A stretch of DNA of 64,000 nt from assembly GCF_017562075.2 (NCBI RefSeq), contig NC_054082.1, positions 45,901,832 to 45,965,831 on the forward strand, given 5' to 3'. Made by a program: the position numbers and the translations under genes. The notes beneath the pieces are model-generated. The model saw nothing but the letters and a program-made list of their open reading frames with translations. It was not told where the DNA came from and ran no database searches. This document shows positions 1 through 14,700 of the stretch, in pieces (position 1 is the stretch's first letter; each line of letters opens with the position of its first letter). The stretch comes from Anopheles merus. Taxonomy: Eukaryota; Arthropoda; Insecta; Diptera; Culicidae.

Positions 1-3000
1 AACAATTAAACAAGATAAACATTAAAAGCATGAGCAGTAGACAAATTGACACTTATTTCAGTTCAACGCATTTTTAAACATGAATAATTGTGTTTCATTC
101 CTTTTTGTCATCCAAAATTATACCAACAATTGGAACACAACACATAAACATTATAAAAGTTTTGCAAAAAAGCATTTTAAAATAATCTCAAATAACGTGT
201 TCACGACGAAAACAGGTTTGAGGTATCCTAATAACACTGAATTTCAATTTTACATAATAAAAATGCACTGAATAGCTAATTTTATGATTCTATATTCATA
301 AAATTTAAAGATAATTTAAAGAAAAGAAATGAAATCCTTGAAGAATTTCCTTTTCAAGAAGTACAGACATGCTGTGCACAACGCCGAATTGATAAAGGCG
401 TAATCAGCTAGCTAAAACGCGAAATGAAAGTATTGTTAATGACGAAATTGACTCTTTTATATTTTAATAATCAATATGTCACGGGAACAATATTTATCAT
501 CCAAGTTGTATTTTCCATACCCAATTGTTTTGGTTTCTCTTTTTCTGTTTCAAATGGGTTATCGTACTTTTAGTAAATTTAAAAATATTAAATCACACAG
601 TTTTTAACATCACTTGACAAAATATGCAAGCTTCAGCTAATAGATTCAATCATACATGAGCTAATCTCATCAATCCTAGAACAAATGAGCGTTTGTTCAC
701 ATTGGGCAAGAGGTTTTAAGAGGTTTTAGGCCTTCTGGATCACAGCACATTTTACAATAATTTCTAATTCAATGTTCTAGTAGCCGAAGAAACACCATTA
801 TGACCATAGACAGCTCCTTTTCGACTGAAAAATACAAAGTTATCAAATTAAATGGGGTTCAACCTTATGGTAACTCCATTATATCAATGAAATTGTACCT
901 GCATTAGTAATAAAATTTCAAATTTCCTTCCTAAAAGGTAACATTAAACCCCTCCCGACAGATCAGTAACCCCACACCACTGCCGCCTAATACTCTGTGT
1001 ACTTGATTAGACGGACAAAATCATGCAATTTTGCCTCAAGACATCGCCTAGCGCCAAACACCACCTCTCGAGCCCGCTCTTCCGCCTGCATGCAGTGTCT
1101 CTCATGAATGTTTAATGCTTTCATTAGCCCAAGGGTATTTGCCCGGTATCATAATTCATTTACAGTTCGGTATGAGCGCAAGAGCAAAAAAAATGGACGG
1201 ACACGACAGATGAACACCACTAACAGTAATAATCAAACTCGTTTTTCGCACTTGGCCGAAAACAAGCTACAATTAAAGGTTGCTGTGGCGTGAGAATCCA
1301 GTGCAATCGAAATGAGAGGCGGGAAAAGCAGAGGACTAAATTATTGCACAACATAAACCAGAGCCTCAACAGCGGCGGCGGCGGATGATGTCACGTTGCG
1401 TGTAGATGTGCTTGCTCGATATATTGTTTCATATTTTGGCCAATCCATTTTGTTTTTCTTTTTGCTGCAACAAACGGGCGGGGCAAACATCAGCAGCAAA
1501 TGTATATTTTCCAGCAATCCCCCTAGCCCTCGGTTATTGTACAAAATAACCAAACCACCGACACGAGTCGGCCAGCTTCATAAAGTCGTACATCAAAAGA
1601 AATCATAACCAAGAGTCAACACGCTGCCGCGGCTGTACTGGGCATCTGGGCGGAAGCTGGATATGGACCACTGACGTATGCCGCACCGCCGCCGAGAGTA
1701 GTGCGCCGTACATGAGCCGCACGAAAACGCAGCCGCGAGTCCATTTTTCAACTCGCACACATTTCTTCTATTTGTTATTGATGGGTAAATGCCTGCTACT
1801 ATTCCGGTCCCGTGGCCACACTCCCCCACCCGCTCCCAGCCTTCGTTTACTACAGTAACATATCGGCTTGCCATGTACTCGCAAGCAAACAACACACAGC
1901 GACGATTTTATTGGCGGTTTTGTGTGACACGCTTTCCAAAAAAGCAGACCGCGGGACGGTACCACACCAACGTTTCGTTGCGGACGATCGCAAACAGGGA
2001 CCATCATCATCATCATCCCCGGGTAATGGGACACAGTTTGCATCATCGTGCACGAATGCACTGCCAACCAAAACACACACACGCCCGCACTCAAACGGTT
2101 CTCCTCTGTACCAGCGGAGAAGAAGCAAGCGTGTAAAAATAATAATTCAATTTATACACAATTTGCTTTCATTTGAAGCATGTCACTACCGATTCGCGAG
2201 TTTTTCCTGCACGGTTCCGCCACCACCCGGCTCCCGAGGCTGTTTGGGGTTTCAGCAGTTGTGTGAGTTTTTATTTCCTTGCCCCCATCTGGAATGGCCA
2301 CGGTTGTGCTGATGTGTGCGTGTATGTGCAACCATAGTGCGGTTTACGATTTGGCGAAAGGGTTGTTGTTTGCGATTTTGTCGCTGCCAGACAGGGTGGT
2401 GGTTTAAGTGAAACTGGGTAGCATGGAACCGAACCAAACATGATTGGATATTTACGCGATGCATTTCAACAGCCAATTGCGCTTTTGTACATTTCTTTTT
2501 ACACAATGAAGTTATCTTTCAAATATGTTTCAATTATGCAAGGGTCGTTTACAATAATTGATTTACGCAACCTATTCTGAGAACATTGACATTGTTATTC
2601 TACAACATACGAGAAGTTCTTAATTCATCGTATAACTCGAAAAAGCGAAGAAAATTTAATGTTCTTTTTTATATATCTTATATTACCTTTTACACAGTTT
2701 TTCGAGTCACTTTGGTATAATGAGCGCATCATTATTCAACACCTGCAACATGTTTCTCAACAGCTGGAGCGTATAGTATTGGTAACTCAATAACATTCCA
2801 GTTTTACAAATGATTTCCAAATACTGTCAAATTCAATACGGCTTATGGTGTGTTGAAAATCATGTGGAAAAATAGAAAAATAATTGTGATGTAAATACAA
2901 CACTTGATATATAAGATACTTCTTTTAAATCTTCCTTTAGTATAAAGCTGCATAAAACAAGTAATTTTAAAAAAAGGAAATGGGAGTGTGCTTCCTCCTC

Positions 3001-3259
3001 TAAGATTGTGTTTTTTTCTAGGGTTCCTTTAGAACATTTAGAGTTATTTAACAATATCTGAATGATCGCAGTGAGAGGTTTATAATTTCAACAAATTATT
3101 TTCGAAACAAAAACAATACTTTTTCCACAACTCTTTATTACAATCATGATGGAACGATAAAGTGCACTAAATCCATCAAGTTTTAATTTTGATTTACATA
3201 AGATAATTCTTATACATATTTTAACGTTACTTTACTTTATCAACTAAATAAAAATATAA
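1..3259. other. Non-coding stretch, no gene seen
   Basis: The ends are AT-rich (1-950 and 2500-3260). A GC-richer island lies at about 950-2330 and includes a (CAT)5 run at 2002-2016. Overlapping open frames on both strands of the island (up to 166 codons) contradict each other and resemble no family I know, so I treat them as chance frames. I see no tRNA, transposon end or convincing promoter. Confidence 0.5.
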
Positions 3260-3303
3260 ATTTCATGTTTTAATCATTTGAAGCATTCATTAAAACATGA
3301 AAT
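3260..3303. repeat. Short perfect inverted repeat (hairpin)
   Basis: Two perfectly complementary 15-nt arms, ATTTCATGTTTTAAT at 3260-3274 and its complement at 3289-3303, flank a 14-nt loop. The DNA is AT-rich, so a chance origin is possible. At 44 nt it is too short for a typical animal pre-miRNA. No role is assigned. Confidence 0.5.
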
Positions 3304-6300
3304 GTATCAAATGCCTAGACAAAAGACAAAAGCCTTCACACATAAAGAGACAAGAGATAAAGAGAGATGCCATTTTTTAAGGAAAAGATGTAAAAACGAA
3401 CGTTCTACACCTTTTTGTTCATTGTTAATTGTAGAATAAATAAATAAAAACACAAACATTCACAGAATGCAGCTTTAGTTGTTCAGATTTGTAGTCCTTT
3501 TACCAGCTTTCGGCTTATGATGGCACCCGGAGCCAAATTGAACGCTCACTGGTAAGATTACAGCTGCTTTACGGTTCAAACCTTGCACATTTGCACCTTT
3601 ATCGAGTGTCCCCCGCCCGACACCATTAACCCCCCCCCCCCCTCCGACCCCACGGAAACGACTGAAACGAACGGGAGGCATTAACTCCAAGCAGCTCAGT
3701 CGCACGCTGTTAGCTCTGCAAATATCATATCCTTCTATGCCTGAGGCTCCCGTCCCTCGTTCCCAAGATTCCGTCATAAATAATGGTTTATTTTTAGCGA
3801 AAATCATCACTTTGCAGCCATCGCTAGTAGGGGCCGGGATGTGCTATTTTGCCTCCCGCACGACGGAAACGACACTTTACGGATGCTGCTAGTGTGTCCT
3901 CCATCATGGAGGACGACCCCACCGTGCACCAGAGTATAGCATCATCGTTTCGCATCACGACAACGTGTGCAACTTTGCTACGACCGGCTTGCGACTGAAC
4001 GGAAGATATTCAAACACACGCACACACACACACAGCCAGACAAGTTGGTGAGTATAACGAAGGAAGCAAATCGGTGGCCCCACGCGATCGAACGCGAACG
4101 ATAGAACGATCAGGGGGCCGTGTCATTTCGCTGCAAAATGCATTCAACAAGTGCCAAACGGCACGACAACAATCGTGCCGTAAAGCACACGTCTACCGAT
4201 AAGGGTGGCGGATGGAAGGTCGATAAGGGTTAAGCAGCCGTTTGAACACGTTTTGTTTGCCGCTCAACCATACACGGGAGCGAAAACCGTCGGCACGTTC
4301 AGCTAGTACAAAATCAATTTAAAAACTTGCATAACAACTAAGTATTGTAATTTTGGAAAATTTTTGCCGGATTCTTTTCATTTAATATTTCACACATTAT
4401 GTAAGCGGTTTTTTTTTTTGTTAGATAACATAAAGTAATGTTGATACAATGTTGACGACAACACATTCGATCGTTGTTAAAACACATCTGATCAAATGTC
4501 TGATCGTCTAATCCCAGTTTAGACCGATTTTCTAATTTCTTCGCGCAATGAGCTCGACAAGTGCATCCAACCGCGTGATTGTGGTTCGCAGGAAATTAGC
4601 TTCAAATGCAGGGAGAAAGTTTGGCACACGGCAACTAATGTCCCGTTTCATGTGTTTGGCCCTTTGCCAAACCAAACGCGACGGACGTTCGACATCTTCA
4701 TGAAGACGTTGTATCGAACACCGGGCCATCGATGGAAAACGCGTGCAGTTGAGTGAGTATGTTTGCTTTCGCCAGCAAGAAATAGCAAAGCTGCCGAAAC
4801 ATTTCCAAGCAAAAGGGAGTGGGATAAATAAATGGAATGTAATTTCCCATTTTCACACCACTGGCCACACCACAAGGTAGCGAGAAAGAGGAATTGCACG
4901 AAATCAATTTGGAAAATACAACTAAGGAGCTAATTGATGCGTATATGAAGAAGATCAAGTCATTTAGCAATGCCAAACACAACATTTCTGTATCCGATAC
5001 GCAAGTGATACGCAAGGCCGCCTATTTATAACTACCACTTACTACGACGATTTGCCCAATAATATGATATTTGCGCTAGAAAATCGCTAGAAGATAATTA
5101 AATTAAGAAGCATTAAGAAAGCATACATTTTATTCATCACAACGCTTCATGTGAAAACGAGTATATTTACGATTAAAAGAAGATGGTTAACAACATGCAC
5201 TTCATGTACCAAAACGTGTCCAATCACGCAATACAACCTCGGCCGCCGATCAAGTCGATCTTTCTCCAAATAGCCACCCGAAAAGACTTGCGTTCCTTTC
5301 AAAGACATACTGTGGTTCTGTGCACAGGGCGAGACACACACACACAGACCCCAGACGGGGCAAGGTCTTGTATTAGGTCTAGTTGCCGTGACCGCAGGAA
5401 ACTTCCAAAGCGACAGCGCCGAAGACAACGAAGACGACCATGAGAGCCCATGCCACAGCACCCCTCGCTTTCCTCTCGAAACGCCATCCGCCGGCATTTG
5501 CAAAAACGCACTCGTCTCAAGACAGGTTGAGGGACGAGGGAGAGCAGTAAGAGTAAATGGCAAAAATAAAAAGAAGCTTTCAGGCTGGCTGCCATTCCTG
5601 CCACGCGGACGATCGAGTGAAGCAGTTAACCTTGAACATCGTCTTCTACGTCTTGCTGTTGCTGCCGGAGTGGTGGGTTCGGTTTCTTCAGCGGGCTGAC
5701 CATCGGGAAAGGCCACCTCCAAATGTGCCACCAACACAGCGGCAGGTTCAGAGCACCCTGCGGATTGAAACTGTGTGCACTCCACACTTTGTTGTGTCGT
5801 CATTCGCAATGGCGCACACAAGCACTCACACACACACGTTCGAGTGGAGAGGGTAAAAAGCATCGCCCCACCATCAGCTCCACCATCGGAAATTCGAAAC
5901 GCGACGAAGGCAGGAAATGAAGAGACCCCAAAAACGACCCCACCATTCTTTTCTTGGGCCGGTTGAGAAAAGCGAATGTTTCCTCTGCAATGATGGTGGT
6001 GAAGGTTGCTGTTTCTGCTCCAAACAACGATTTATCCAGCTTCTCATCAAGCCGCTCTGCTGCTGCTTCCGCCTCTCCACTGTTCCAAAGACACGTAACA
6101 CTATTGGACAGCAACGATTACACACGCCATCTTACCAAAAATGCAAGCAACTCGAATGCAGATCCGAAAGGCGGAAAAAGCCTCCAGGCAGTCGCGCAAA
6201 CCGTGCATGTAATGTACACGGGCTGGCACAAATGCTCTTTTCCTTCGGTTGTCTCGTTCGCGGCATACAAACAAGACGCAACCAGACATGCGGTGATGCC

Positions 6301-8644
6301 TAACGTGCGCCGTGTAGTGCGTCTGGCTGCACCATTTTTTTGCACCAGGCCTTGAACTTGACTTACAATTTGGTGTTACGCGTGCGCCCCAGAAAGGAAA
6401 ACTGTGTAAAAAGTGAAACCGGCTCACCAGGGCGTACCCAGGCGGCTCGAGTGGTTGCAACGGTGCACATTTTGAGGGTTTAATACCAGCTCAGAAAGAG
6501 TAATATTCATGATTAATGTAAAAGTTGTGAACAGTTACGTTAAAGCCAAAAATCTGCAGTAGATTTGCCAAAAAAATCAACTATCTTGTTTAATATTGAA
6601 CAGCATTTTTACCATCTTTTTGAAAGCATCTTTTTTGAGTATTCCTTTACAAGCTTTTGGAATGTCCTATCCTCTATTATTTAAAAAAAAAAAACGACGA
6701 TTTTGTAAACTAATCCAAAACCAATAATGTCCAAGATTACCACACCACAAATAGTCCAAAATCCATACTTCAAATGAAACGCAAAACCTCGCATTTGCCG
6801 CGTAATTGAATGTTATCAACAACCGTGACAACGTCGCCAATCCCCAAGAACAAGGCCAAAGACCACCGACACCACTATGCAAAGTTCTGTTTGCCTTTGG
6901 GGTGGATAACGTTTACTATGATAATGACAACTGCTACTTCACCTCATTTCCCCCCATGTTTCCCCTCGTCTTGCTGCTGGCGAGGGAATTTTAGCCTCCG
7001 GTGTCTTCTCTACCAAACGCTCACAACCCACACAACCTCTGCCTCTATTCGGATCTATTTCGAACTGTGCAAATCATCGCACCAATGATTTCCATTTCCA
7101 TACATTTACCGAATGCTAGAGCCAGAACACACATATCCTCCCGAACGGCTCATGACTTTGGCCAGTTGTCTGGAGCACGCCTATCGTCACCTTTCAAACG
7201 CTGAGCCGCTTCCAGAACTCACCACCATCGACCGCCTCCCTTCAAATCTTGTCTCATTTCACAAGTACACACACATGCCCTGTCGAACCCAAGTTTTTGG
7301 CCACACAGTTCAAAACGGTACAACAGTCCAAAGACCAAGGCTTTATTCTATCTAACCCTCTTGCATACGCGTCTGACTTCAGCACGCCACAGGCTAACTT
7401 CGGATGACCCCTTGGCCAGCCGATCACAATCAATTGCCTTAATTAACATACACAAACACACATACGATACAGCTGGTACGATACAGCTCTGAGCGTGTGT
7501 GCCTTTGCTCGAGGAACGTCAACGCGACCATCAGATCAGGGTGCCATGTGACCGTGGCACCCATAGCTCCGGGAGTACCCACACCTCAACTCTCAGTTCA
7601 ACCTAACGACAATAGAAGCGGCATTCGTCCACACCACTCAGCCCCGCTAACGATCGCCTCCGAGACATACACACACACACACACAAACATCGAACGAAAC
7701 TAACCATTCACATCTCGTCATAGTTTATTAAAGTCAATTGAACAATAAATAAGTGAAGTTTGCTGCGGCGACCCCGCTTCTTTACAAACATGATGGATGT
7801 GGATGGGATGTGCCATGTATGTATTGAGCAACGACAACAACAACATCAACAACAAAAACAACCCTCACATTCACGAACTACTACACCCAAACCTAATAGC
7901 GGCTGTGTTTGCGGCATATCAAGACTATGTGCACCCGGTGCACGCTATGCGTTCCTTGAAGATGTAAGATCCTTCCTTCGTCGTAATGCCGACATTATGT
8001 TCACCAGGTTTACTAAACACAACGTCCATTCCTTGCGTTGGAATTTGCTCTGTGCAATATGTGCATTTTGTCTACGCGTACAAACTGTACTGCGTATAAA
8101 GTTATTCAAATACTCCCATCATCGGTGAAGTATCGACCATCAGCAGGCGAGCGGGGTTTGTATTGTATTTCTCAACATCTTAAGCTCTGTCCCAGACTGT
8201 TTCTTCACGGTAGGATGTCTACACCGCACAATCACAGCGCAGAATGACATCGAACTAACAGTGCGACAAGGCTGCAGAAGAATTCTATGTTCCCTACGAG
8301 GGGAACCATTTCCTTTACAATCCAACTCCACACCGGCCAGTACATTTAGCATGCCTACTAAATTCAAACGATATGGAGGTCTCCGCAGAACATCCAGAAC
8401 TGAAGCAGAACTCTCTCGCTCTCTTTCTCTCTCTCCAAAGCCCAATATTCCCGTCAGTCAGGCCGCTGGGAAATACGATACGTCCTTCCTGCACCTGAAA
8501 TAACTATACATCTCTTAGCCACTTTCCCCCCCTTGGCTTTGCATCTTGTGCATGTGTGGCTTTGCATCAAACAATATTATTAACAGAGCTTGGCAAGTGT
8601 CCACTTATTCTCGAAGATTCTGGCTAGTCAGTGCAGGGGTAATT
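3304..8644. other. Non-coding islands with CA repeat and a possible 5' exon end
   Basis: GC-richer islands at about 3480-4300, 4530-5030, 5200-6470 and 7100-8500 are separated by AT-rich DNA. Notable sites are a 13-C run at 3630-3642, a (CA)n run around 4021-4034, and a consensus-like + strand splice donor GTGAGT at 4048-4053. The 238-codon minus frame at 5147-5863 has overlapping rivals on both strands, low-complexity composition and no recognisable domain, so I do not call it a gene. Confidence 0.4.
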
Positions 8645-8667
8645 GAAGTGAAGTGAAGTGAAGTGAA
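8645..8667. repeat. (GAAGT)n pentanucleotide microsatellite
   Basis: Four full GAAGT units and a partial one. A shorter run of the same unit is at 48122-48134. Confidence 0.85.
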
Positions 8668-9697
8668 TTTAATAGAATCGTCAGACGTTTCCGATCACAC
8701 TGACATAGAGTGAAAACAATCGTTTTCATTAGCATAGCTCTCACACATTCACATACTGTCGCTGTACAGAACTCGTATACATTCCCTTGTCTTACCGTAT
8801 AATGTACACGTTTGATGTAAAATTATGCCATTCATCCGTGAACAAGACATTGGAAACTATATCTTTAAATACTATAAGACTGTGTTTCTATATTTTGTGT
8901 ACTTTCATGAATTAAATTAGAGCTAGAATAAGCAATAGGGGGTTTCGGGAAGGTGACATTCATAGGCGGCTTACCCAACGTGTTTAAGATTGTTTGCACA
9001 TAAATGTGCCCGCTCGGTGCGCGATTGTCTTGCTGCTTATTTCAACCGATTCTCGCCGACGATCTCCGTCCACACTCGTTTGCTCACGCCTCACAGACAG
9101 TCCTGTTGGGTCCGCGCGCACACACGCAGCTAGAGCTAGCCCCTCCTGAAGCAATTGAACGATTTCTTTAGCTGCACACACTCACACACTCTTTGACGAA
9201 GCTGGACACACTTGAGAGCGAGATGAAACTTCCGTCGAATCGCAATCGGATGCTGCTGCGCGGCCTGTTAAAATCTTTATCTTACTACACGCACGCAATC
9301 TATGTGTGCAATCGCCGATGATGGCCCTTGTTTTACAAGAATACACTTTACACACAATACACACTCGACACTGGAATTATTATGAGCTATTTTTCTTCCT
9401 CTTTCTTTAATTACAAACTGGATGTGTCAATAGCTAAAAATCAAACTCTTGGCTAACGTAACAAATTTAACAAACTGCAAGCATAAAACATGACAATCAT
9501 GAGAATGTTGTACACCATAAAACACTTTAATTATACTATCAATTAGCGGAAGGGATTCACGTTTACTTCCGATCGCTTAAAGCCTGCTGTCTGAAATTTG
9601 GAAATGGAAACTACATCATCACGCTGAAACTGGCCCAAACACACAAATGTCGCTGCTCTGCAGGCTGCTGCACATCCGAACTATCGCACATTATTTC

Positions 9698-9732
<35 letters not shown>

Positions 9733-9742
9733 GTGATCGTCG
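9698..9742. repeat. (TCG)n trinucleotide microsatellite, interrupted
   Basis: About 15 TCG/TCA-type units with a few substitutions. Trinucleotide period can indicate a coding homopolymer, but the surrounding frames look unlike a gene, so I read it as a simple repeat. Confidence 0.8.
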
Positions 9743-10747
9743 CAAAAGAGAGAGAATTTTTGGTGTTGGTGTTGGCCAAAATATCTTTACCAAAGGGACA
9801 ACCACAAAAGAAGCCTCACGATCACACCAGCAGTCGGTCAGCTGCCCCTTGCTTCCACTTACAGAGGGAGTGGTGAAAGGGAGGGTGAAAGATGGCGCAT
9901 AACAAAAGCGCCCACTAACACACAACGAAACGCGTGTAAAGGAGATCGCGGAGACACTGGAGGATCGAAAAGAAGAGGGAAGGAGCTTGTGCAAATCTTG
10001 TGCATGGAATTCACGCAACCAACTTCACTTTCAGCAGAATGATCATGGCACCCCTTTGAGGGAAAGGGGCGAGGGGGTGGTTGGAGTTGACGAAGGTTAA
10101 GAAGGAATTTATGAATAAACATAGCGCGGCCGCGCGTGTGTATGTGAGTCTCGCGAAGAAGTTGCGAACATGACATCAAAACGTGGTCGTAAAGGCATTG
10201 AAAGCAGATTGGATGATCAGAGCAAGAGCAGGAGCTACAGGGATAAGTAAAAAAGGTTCGATGATGGAATCGTTCGCAACTGGGAAAAGTACATAACAAA
10301 GTGGAGGAGAGAGCGTTAAACGGGACTGGGCTAAGTGCAAAAGGCAGGGCGCCTCCATCAATTTAAAAGAGTGGAGTTTTTTTACTTTTTCTTCAATTTA
10401 TGCTGCTGCTCGTACAGGATCGACACCGTTGGGCTCAGTTTTGTCATGCGGATGATGTTTGTGGCCAACACAGACACAGATTTTAATTGTTTTTGGTGCA
10501 AATTGCACTCACGCATATCAGTTTCATTGCGCTATTCGGTTTCGTGTGGTGCATTTTTTTCGGTGGGAATCGATGCAAGGATAGTAGTAAGTTCCAGCCA
10601 TGTGCCTGACTAAACGACTCAGCGTTCTTATGGCACAAACACACGTCGCTTATGCCTTACCACACAAACACACACTAATGAACACATTAACGCATAATTC
10701 ATTCTCTGATAATTTCTCTCTCATTCTTCATCTTTCTCTCACTCTCC

Positions 10748-10752
<5 letters not shown>

Positions 10753-10802
<50 letters not shown>
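10753..10802. repeat. (TC)25 microsatellite
   Basis: A pure 50-nt TC run, in a TC-rich neighbourhood from about 10700. It reads as GAGA on the minus strand, so GAGA-factor binding is possible but not shown. Confidence 0.95.
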
Positions 10803-10807
<5 letters not shown>

Positions 10808-10809
10808 GT

Positions 10810-11700
10810 GTGCGTGTTGGTCGAACTGGACAAAGAAGAAAAAAGAAGAAAAAAATTGTGGAATTTTAGAGGGCACTGGAACATGTTTCAACGTATTCTA
10901 AGGAGAGAAGAGAATAGAGGTTCACTTTCGTGTACGAACAGTATGGAGGAAAGATAGCTATGCAAAGCTAAGAAACATGACCACAGCAAGCAAAACATGT
11001 GCACCACAGTATGTGTATTGGTAGAAAGATGTGTTTGGCGTAGATTTAAGAAAAAAAAACGTATTACTAGAAGGAGCGCAGAAACAGTATACAGAGTGTG
11101 GAAGACAGTGGAATAGAGAAGAAGTGAGTAAAGATGACGAAAGAATAGATATACAGAGAGAGAAACAGAGGGAAAACGAGAGAGAGAGAAACAGGGAGAA
11201 AGAGAGAGAGAAAGAGAGAAAAGGAGAGATATGTGTAAAGTAAGGCTATACAAGATGAAGGTATGGAAAGACAGACACACAGCAGACAAAATACGAAGCC
11301 CTAATAATTTGACTAGTTAATAAAACCAGCAGTGGAGACTGTGGAGTAGAATACAGTGTGTGTGCGCGCGTATTTAAACATTAAAGTATAGTTTTGACAG
11401 AATAAGACAGTTTTGTATGCAGAAATGTAGGAAAGATAAATCATCGTATTATTACAAGCATTTGTAGAAATCTTCAAAGTTTATAAAATAGAGCGAAAAT
11501 AGACATAAAAAGAGATAGAGAAAAAGGTATGTCAAGAGAGAAGAAGATTACAAGAGAAAGAGCTAGTTGGTGCCAAGTCAAGATTGTACAAGAGACAAAT
11601 AAAACGCAGGATGCAAATATGAAAAATAGATACAAACACAGAATCAGTAATCAAGATGCAAAATGTGATAAAAAATGTGGAGGTAATGTTAGATATTTAT
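10810..11700. other. Purine-biased tract (A/G on + strand)
   Basis: For nearly 0.9 kb the + strand is mostly A and G, with a GA-rich core at about 11150-11230. Minus-strand open frames here read as Ser/Leu/Phe-rich low-complexity peptides and are a by-product of the composition. A similar tract is at about 24965-25815. Strand asymmetry of this kind is seen in introns and UTRs, but transcription here is only inferred. Confidence 0.5.
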
Positions 11701-14700
11701 TCTACATATTTATTTGTAGCGTGGCTCAACTGAGAACACCTGCCAGTACCTTTTAGACACGAAACGTACGGAAACAGGAACCAGGAAGAGTTTGCTATAC
11801 TGTGTATAAATAGTACTTTTTAATTTCAAGAAAGTTATATATTCACTTTATTTGTATAATTCTATCGATCTATTCATAGCATAAAGAAAAACCACCAAAG
11901 AAATAGTAGGATAGAGAACATAGGATTAAAGAACATTTTACAATAAATTATCCCTACAGATACGTTTTATTGTAATATATCCTAAGAAAGTATATTTTCT
12001 AACTAATCAATGGTTATAGTTTACGTATTGTACACAGAATGGAATACAGATATCGAGGACTTGTTACACGGAGTTCTAATAAACTAGATATTTATAATAT
12101 TACCGAATGTAGCGTATGCTAATAATATAAAATTGATATAAATATGTGATATTTAAATATACTAGTGCAGAATCACATTATGACAAAGCATGCTTACTAA
12201 CTGTTGATTAATATTTATATCGCTTTTGATAAAGTGATACATAATTGATGGCTTCACTCAAAATTATGCAAATTACTCTTTCTTTAACACGTTTTTAAAA
12301 TCGCAAAAGGAAGCTGCACGCAATGTGCAACGTAAAGGTGTCCTAAAAATATAACAAACGCATCCCAACAACATTATTGTTTCCCGAATCGTCACACAAA
12401 AAATAATTGTAGCCGCACAAATGCAGCGGTGACCAGGACGTGTAGATCCCCCATTCCCCCCTACCACCCTGCCCAAAATAAGAATGAAAGACGGAATGAA
12501 ATCATCCCTCGCTAGTGTAAAAAAGTATGACAGGCCCAACCAGCACACATAGCTTAGGGAACATGCTGTGGTTCTAGCCGTTACGTCGTTTCGGGGCAGT
12601 TTATTTCGGCGTAAAAATATCGACATCGTAACTCGGTCGTCCCGGTTGCCGGCTCCCATGGGTACGACACAACACACGACGCCGCCCACGTGCATAGAAA
12701 CACCTTCCCGTAGTCGCACCGTATACCGTACGGCAGAGCACACGCAACTACTAAACGCAATACAACACAACAAATTTATGATTGTTATTATCTCTCTAAA
12801 CCATTATCCCTGGGTAACAGGGAGGTGCGCACCAGCCCACTACCACGCAAACGGTGATATTCACAGCAACAAAAGCAACCAAAAAAATACACCCATACAC
12901 ACATCTAAGCCCCTCTCTCTCCCTTATTGGGATCAGGAATAGCACCCATTTATCCACGCTGCCTAGAAGAGCAGCCGGCGTTAAACGGCGGGTGGAGAAA
13001 GCCGTCCCGCCCCGATGTACGCGCAACAAGTTGCCCCTAAAAATAAGGAACATGAAACAGATATGTCACCGTATGCGGCCCATAGTCGATGTCGTTTTTC
13101 TTTTTTTTTTTCTTTTCTTTTTTTGTTTCTTGTTGCTCATTTCTTTGCCCCTTTGCGACCACACAAGGGTAAGGGACATGATATGGGATGAGGCCGACTT
13201 ACGGTACACATCATTGAACCGACAGGCGGGAACTACTGCTACGACGCAAGAAATTGCGAGACACACACACACATACATTTTTCCTCTAACACGGATGGCA
13301 AGGCTAGTAGAAGAAAGTGGTCTTGTTGCTCATTTTTTACGGCTCTTCAAGCGCCTTCTGTTGACAGATAGCGACCGTTTGCAACCGTACGAGTCAATGA
13401 ACGTTGAAAATTATCCTACCGCGCCGAGCGGAGGTAGAACGGCTGGCAGAACGAAGGAAATCGGGCGGCAACTGGGTGCAAACATAACGACAAACGAAAA
13501 ACGAAAACATATAACTAAAAATATTGAATGGATTGTACGAGCCACACACGAGCGCGTTCGAAGCGGCATTCGACCTCCGTTTGATCGAGTTTGTAAATAT
13601 AGCGTAGCATCGAATCGGTATAAATAAACGCAACGAGATCCATTCATAGATTTGCCTCGTATGGAGGAAAACAAAGTACAACAATGCGATTCCGATTTGC
13701 ATTCCTCCACTAACTAGTGCTCCCATTGATCTAGATACGTGGTAAAATTGGCCCAATGCAGTTTTGTGCAGGTATTAGTAAGAAGTAAAAACTCGAACAA
13801 AAGGTAACTCTGCTGAAATAACATACGATTCTCTTCCAATGCAAACTGGGAGAATGAATCAACAGAAAACGTTTTCAAATCGCAGCAGTGCCGAAAAAGG
13901 AAACACAAAAAATCACAACTAACATTAACATTCAGCATTGATTTCGTTGTAGGATTCAAGCAAACACTAAACATACCACCAAACCCAGCATTCATTCATA
14001 ACGAAAAAGAGCTCTTTCCTAGTACACGAAATTCATGATGTTGGATCAAATGACGACCAATAGGATGTTAGATAGGACCAATTCCATATAACTTTAGTCA
14101 ATTCACAACCCTAAACTAAAAGTTTAATAAACCGATAGTTGAATTACAATACTTGAAACACACATTTCATTTAAATCATTATTTCATTTCGTTTAATCAT
14201 TCCAGATTATAAATTGATTTAAAATAATTACATTCCCAAATCTACATACAGTGGTGGTTACCCTAAATCAAACACCTAGTTTTTCTCATGCATTACCCAA
14301 GATATGTGCTGATTTCGAGACATTATGTATACTTCCTGAATCTGAGTATCGGTCCACTGTCTTTATATTTTGATTTGGATACTATTCGACTATGCTGGAA
14401 AAAATGAGGCCGATATCTTTAAAAACTATGAAACACCAAGCATATCCATTTTGTTAATTTTTAGAACTGGTGATCGAAACTTAGATTATGAAGTACGCAC
14501 ATAAAGTACCAATGTAGCCTTTTTACTAAGATCAGTGACTAATTATTACAATTATTGAATTTCAACGCCATATTGCCCAATATTGGGATGCTACGAGAAA
14601 ATATGAGGTGGTCGACTTTAAGTTGCCGTCACTGTATGATGTGTGAAAATGTAATGTCATGCTTTTTCCCCCAAGAATACCATCAATTACCAAGCACAGA

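Noticed and set aside
4698..5030. Minus-strand TATA-like box (TATAAATAG, 5030-5022) followed by a 95-codon ORF from 4985
   Set aside because: The initiator-like TCACTT lies only about 24 nt from the TATA box, the leader would be very short, and the protein is unrecognisable. Weaker than the case at 33486.
5147..5863. 238-codon minus strand open frame
   Set aside because: Low-complexity Cys/Val/Ser/Leu content partly from CA repeats and no domain; rival frames on the + strand.
12806..12825. TCCCTGGGTAACAGGGA, similar to a homing-endonuclease site
   Set aside because: A short chance palindrome; it does not match the known 18-bp site and no homing endonuclease gene is present.
12854..13627. 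257-codon + strand open frame
   Set aside because: Contains a poly-Phe stretch translated from a T run, has no domain I recognise, and is opposed by several minus-strand frames; likely chance.
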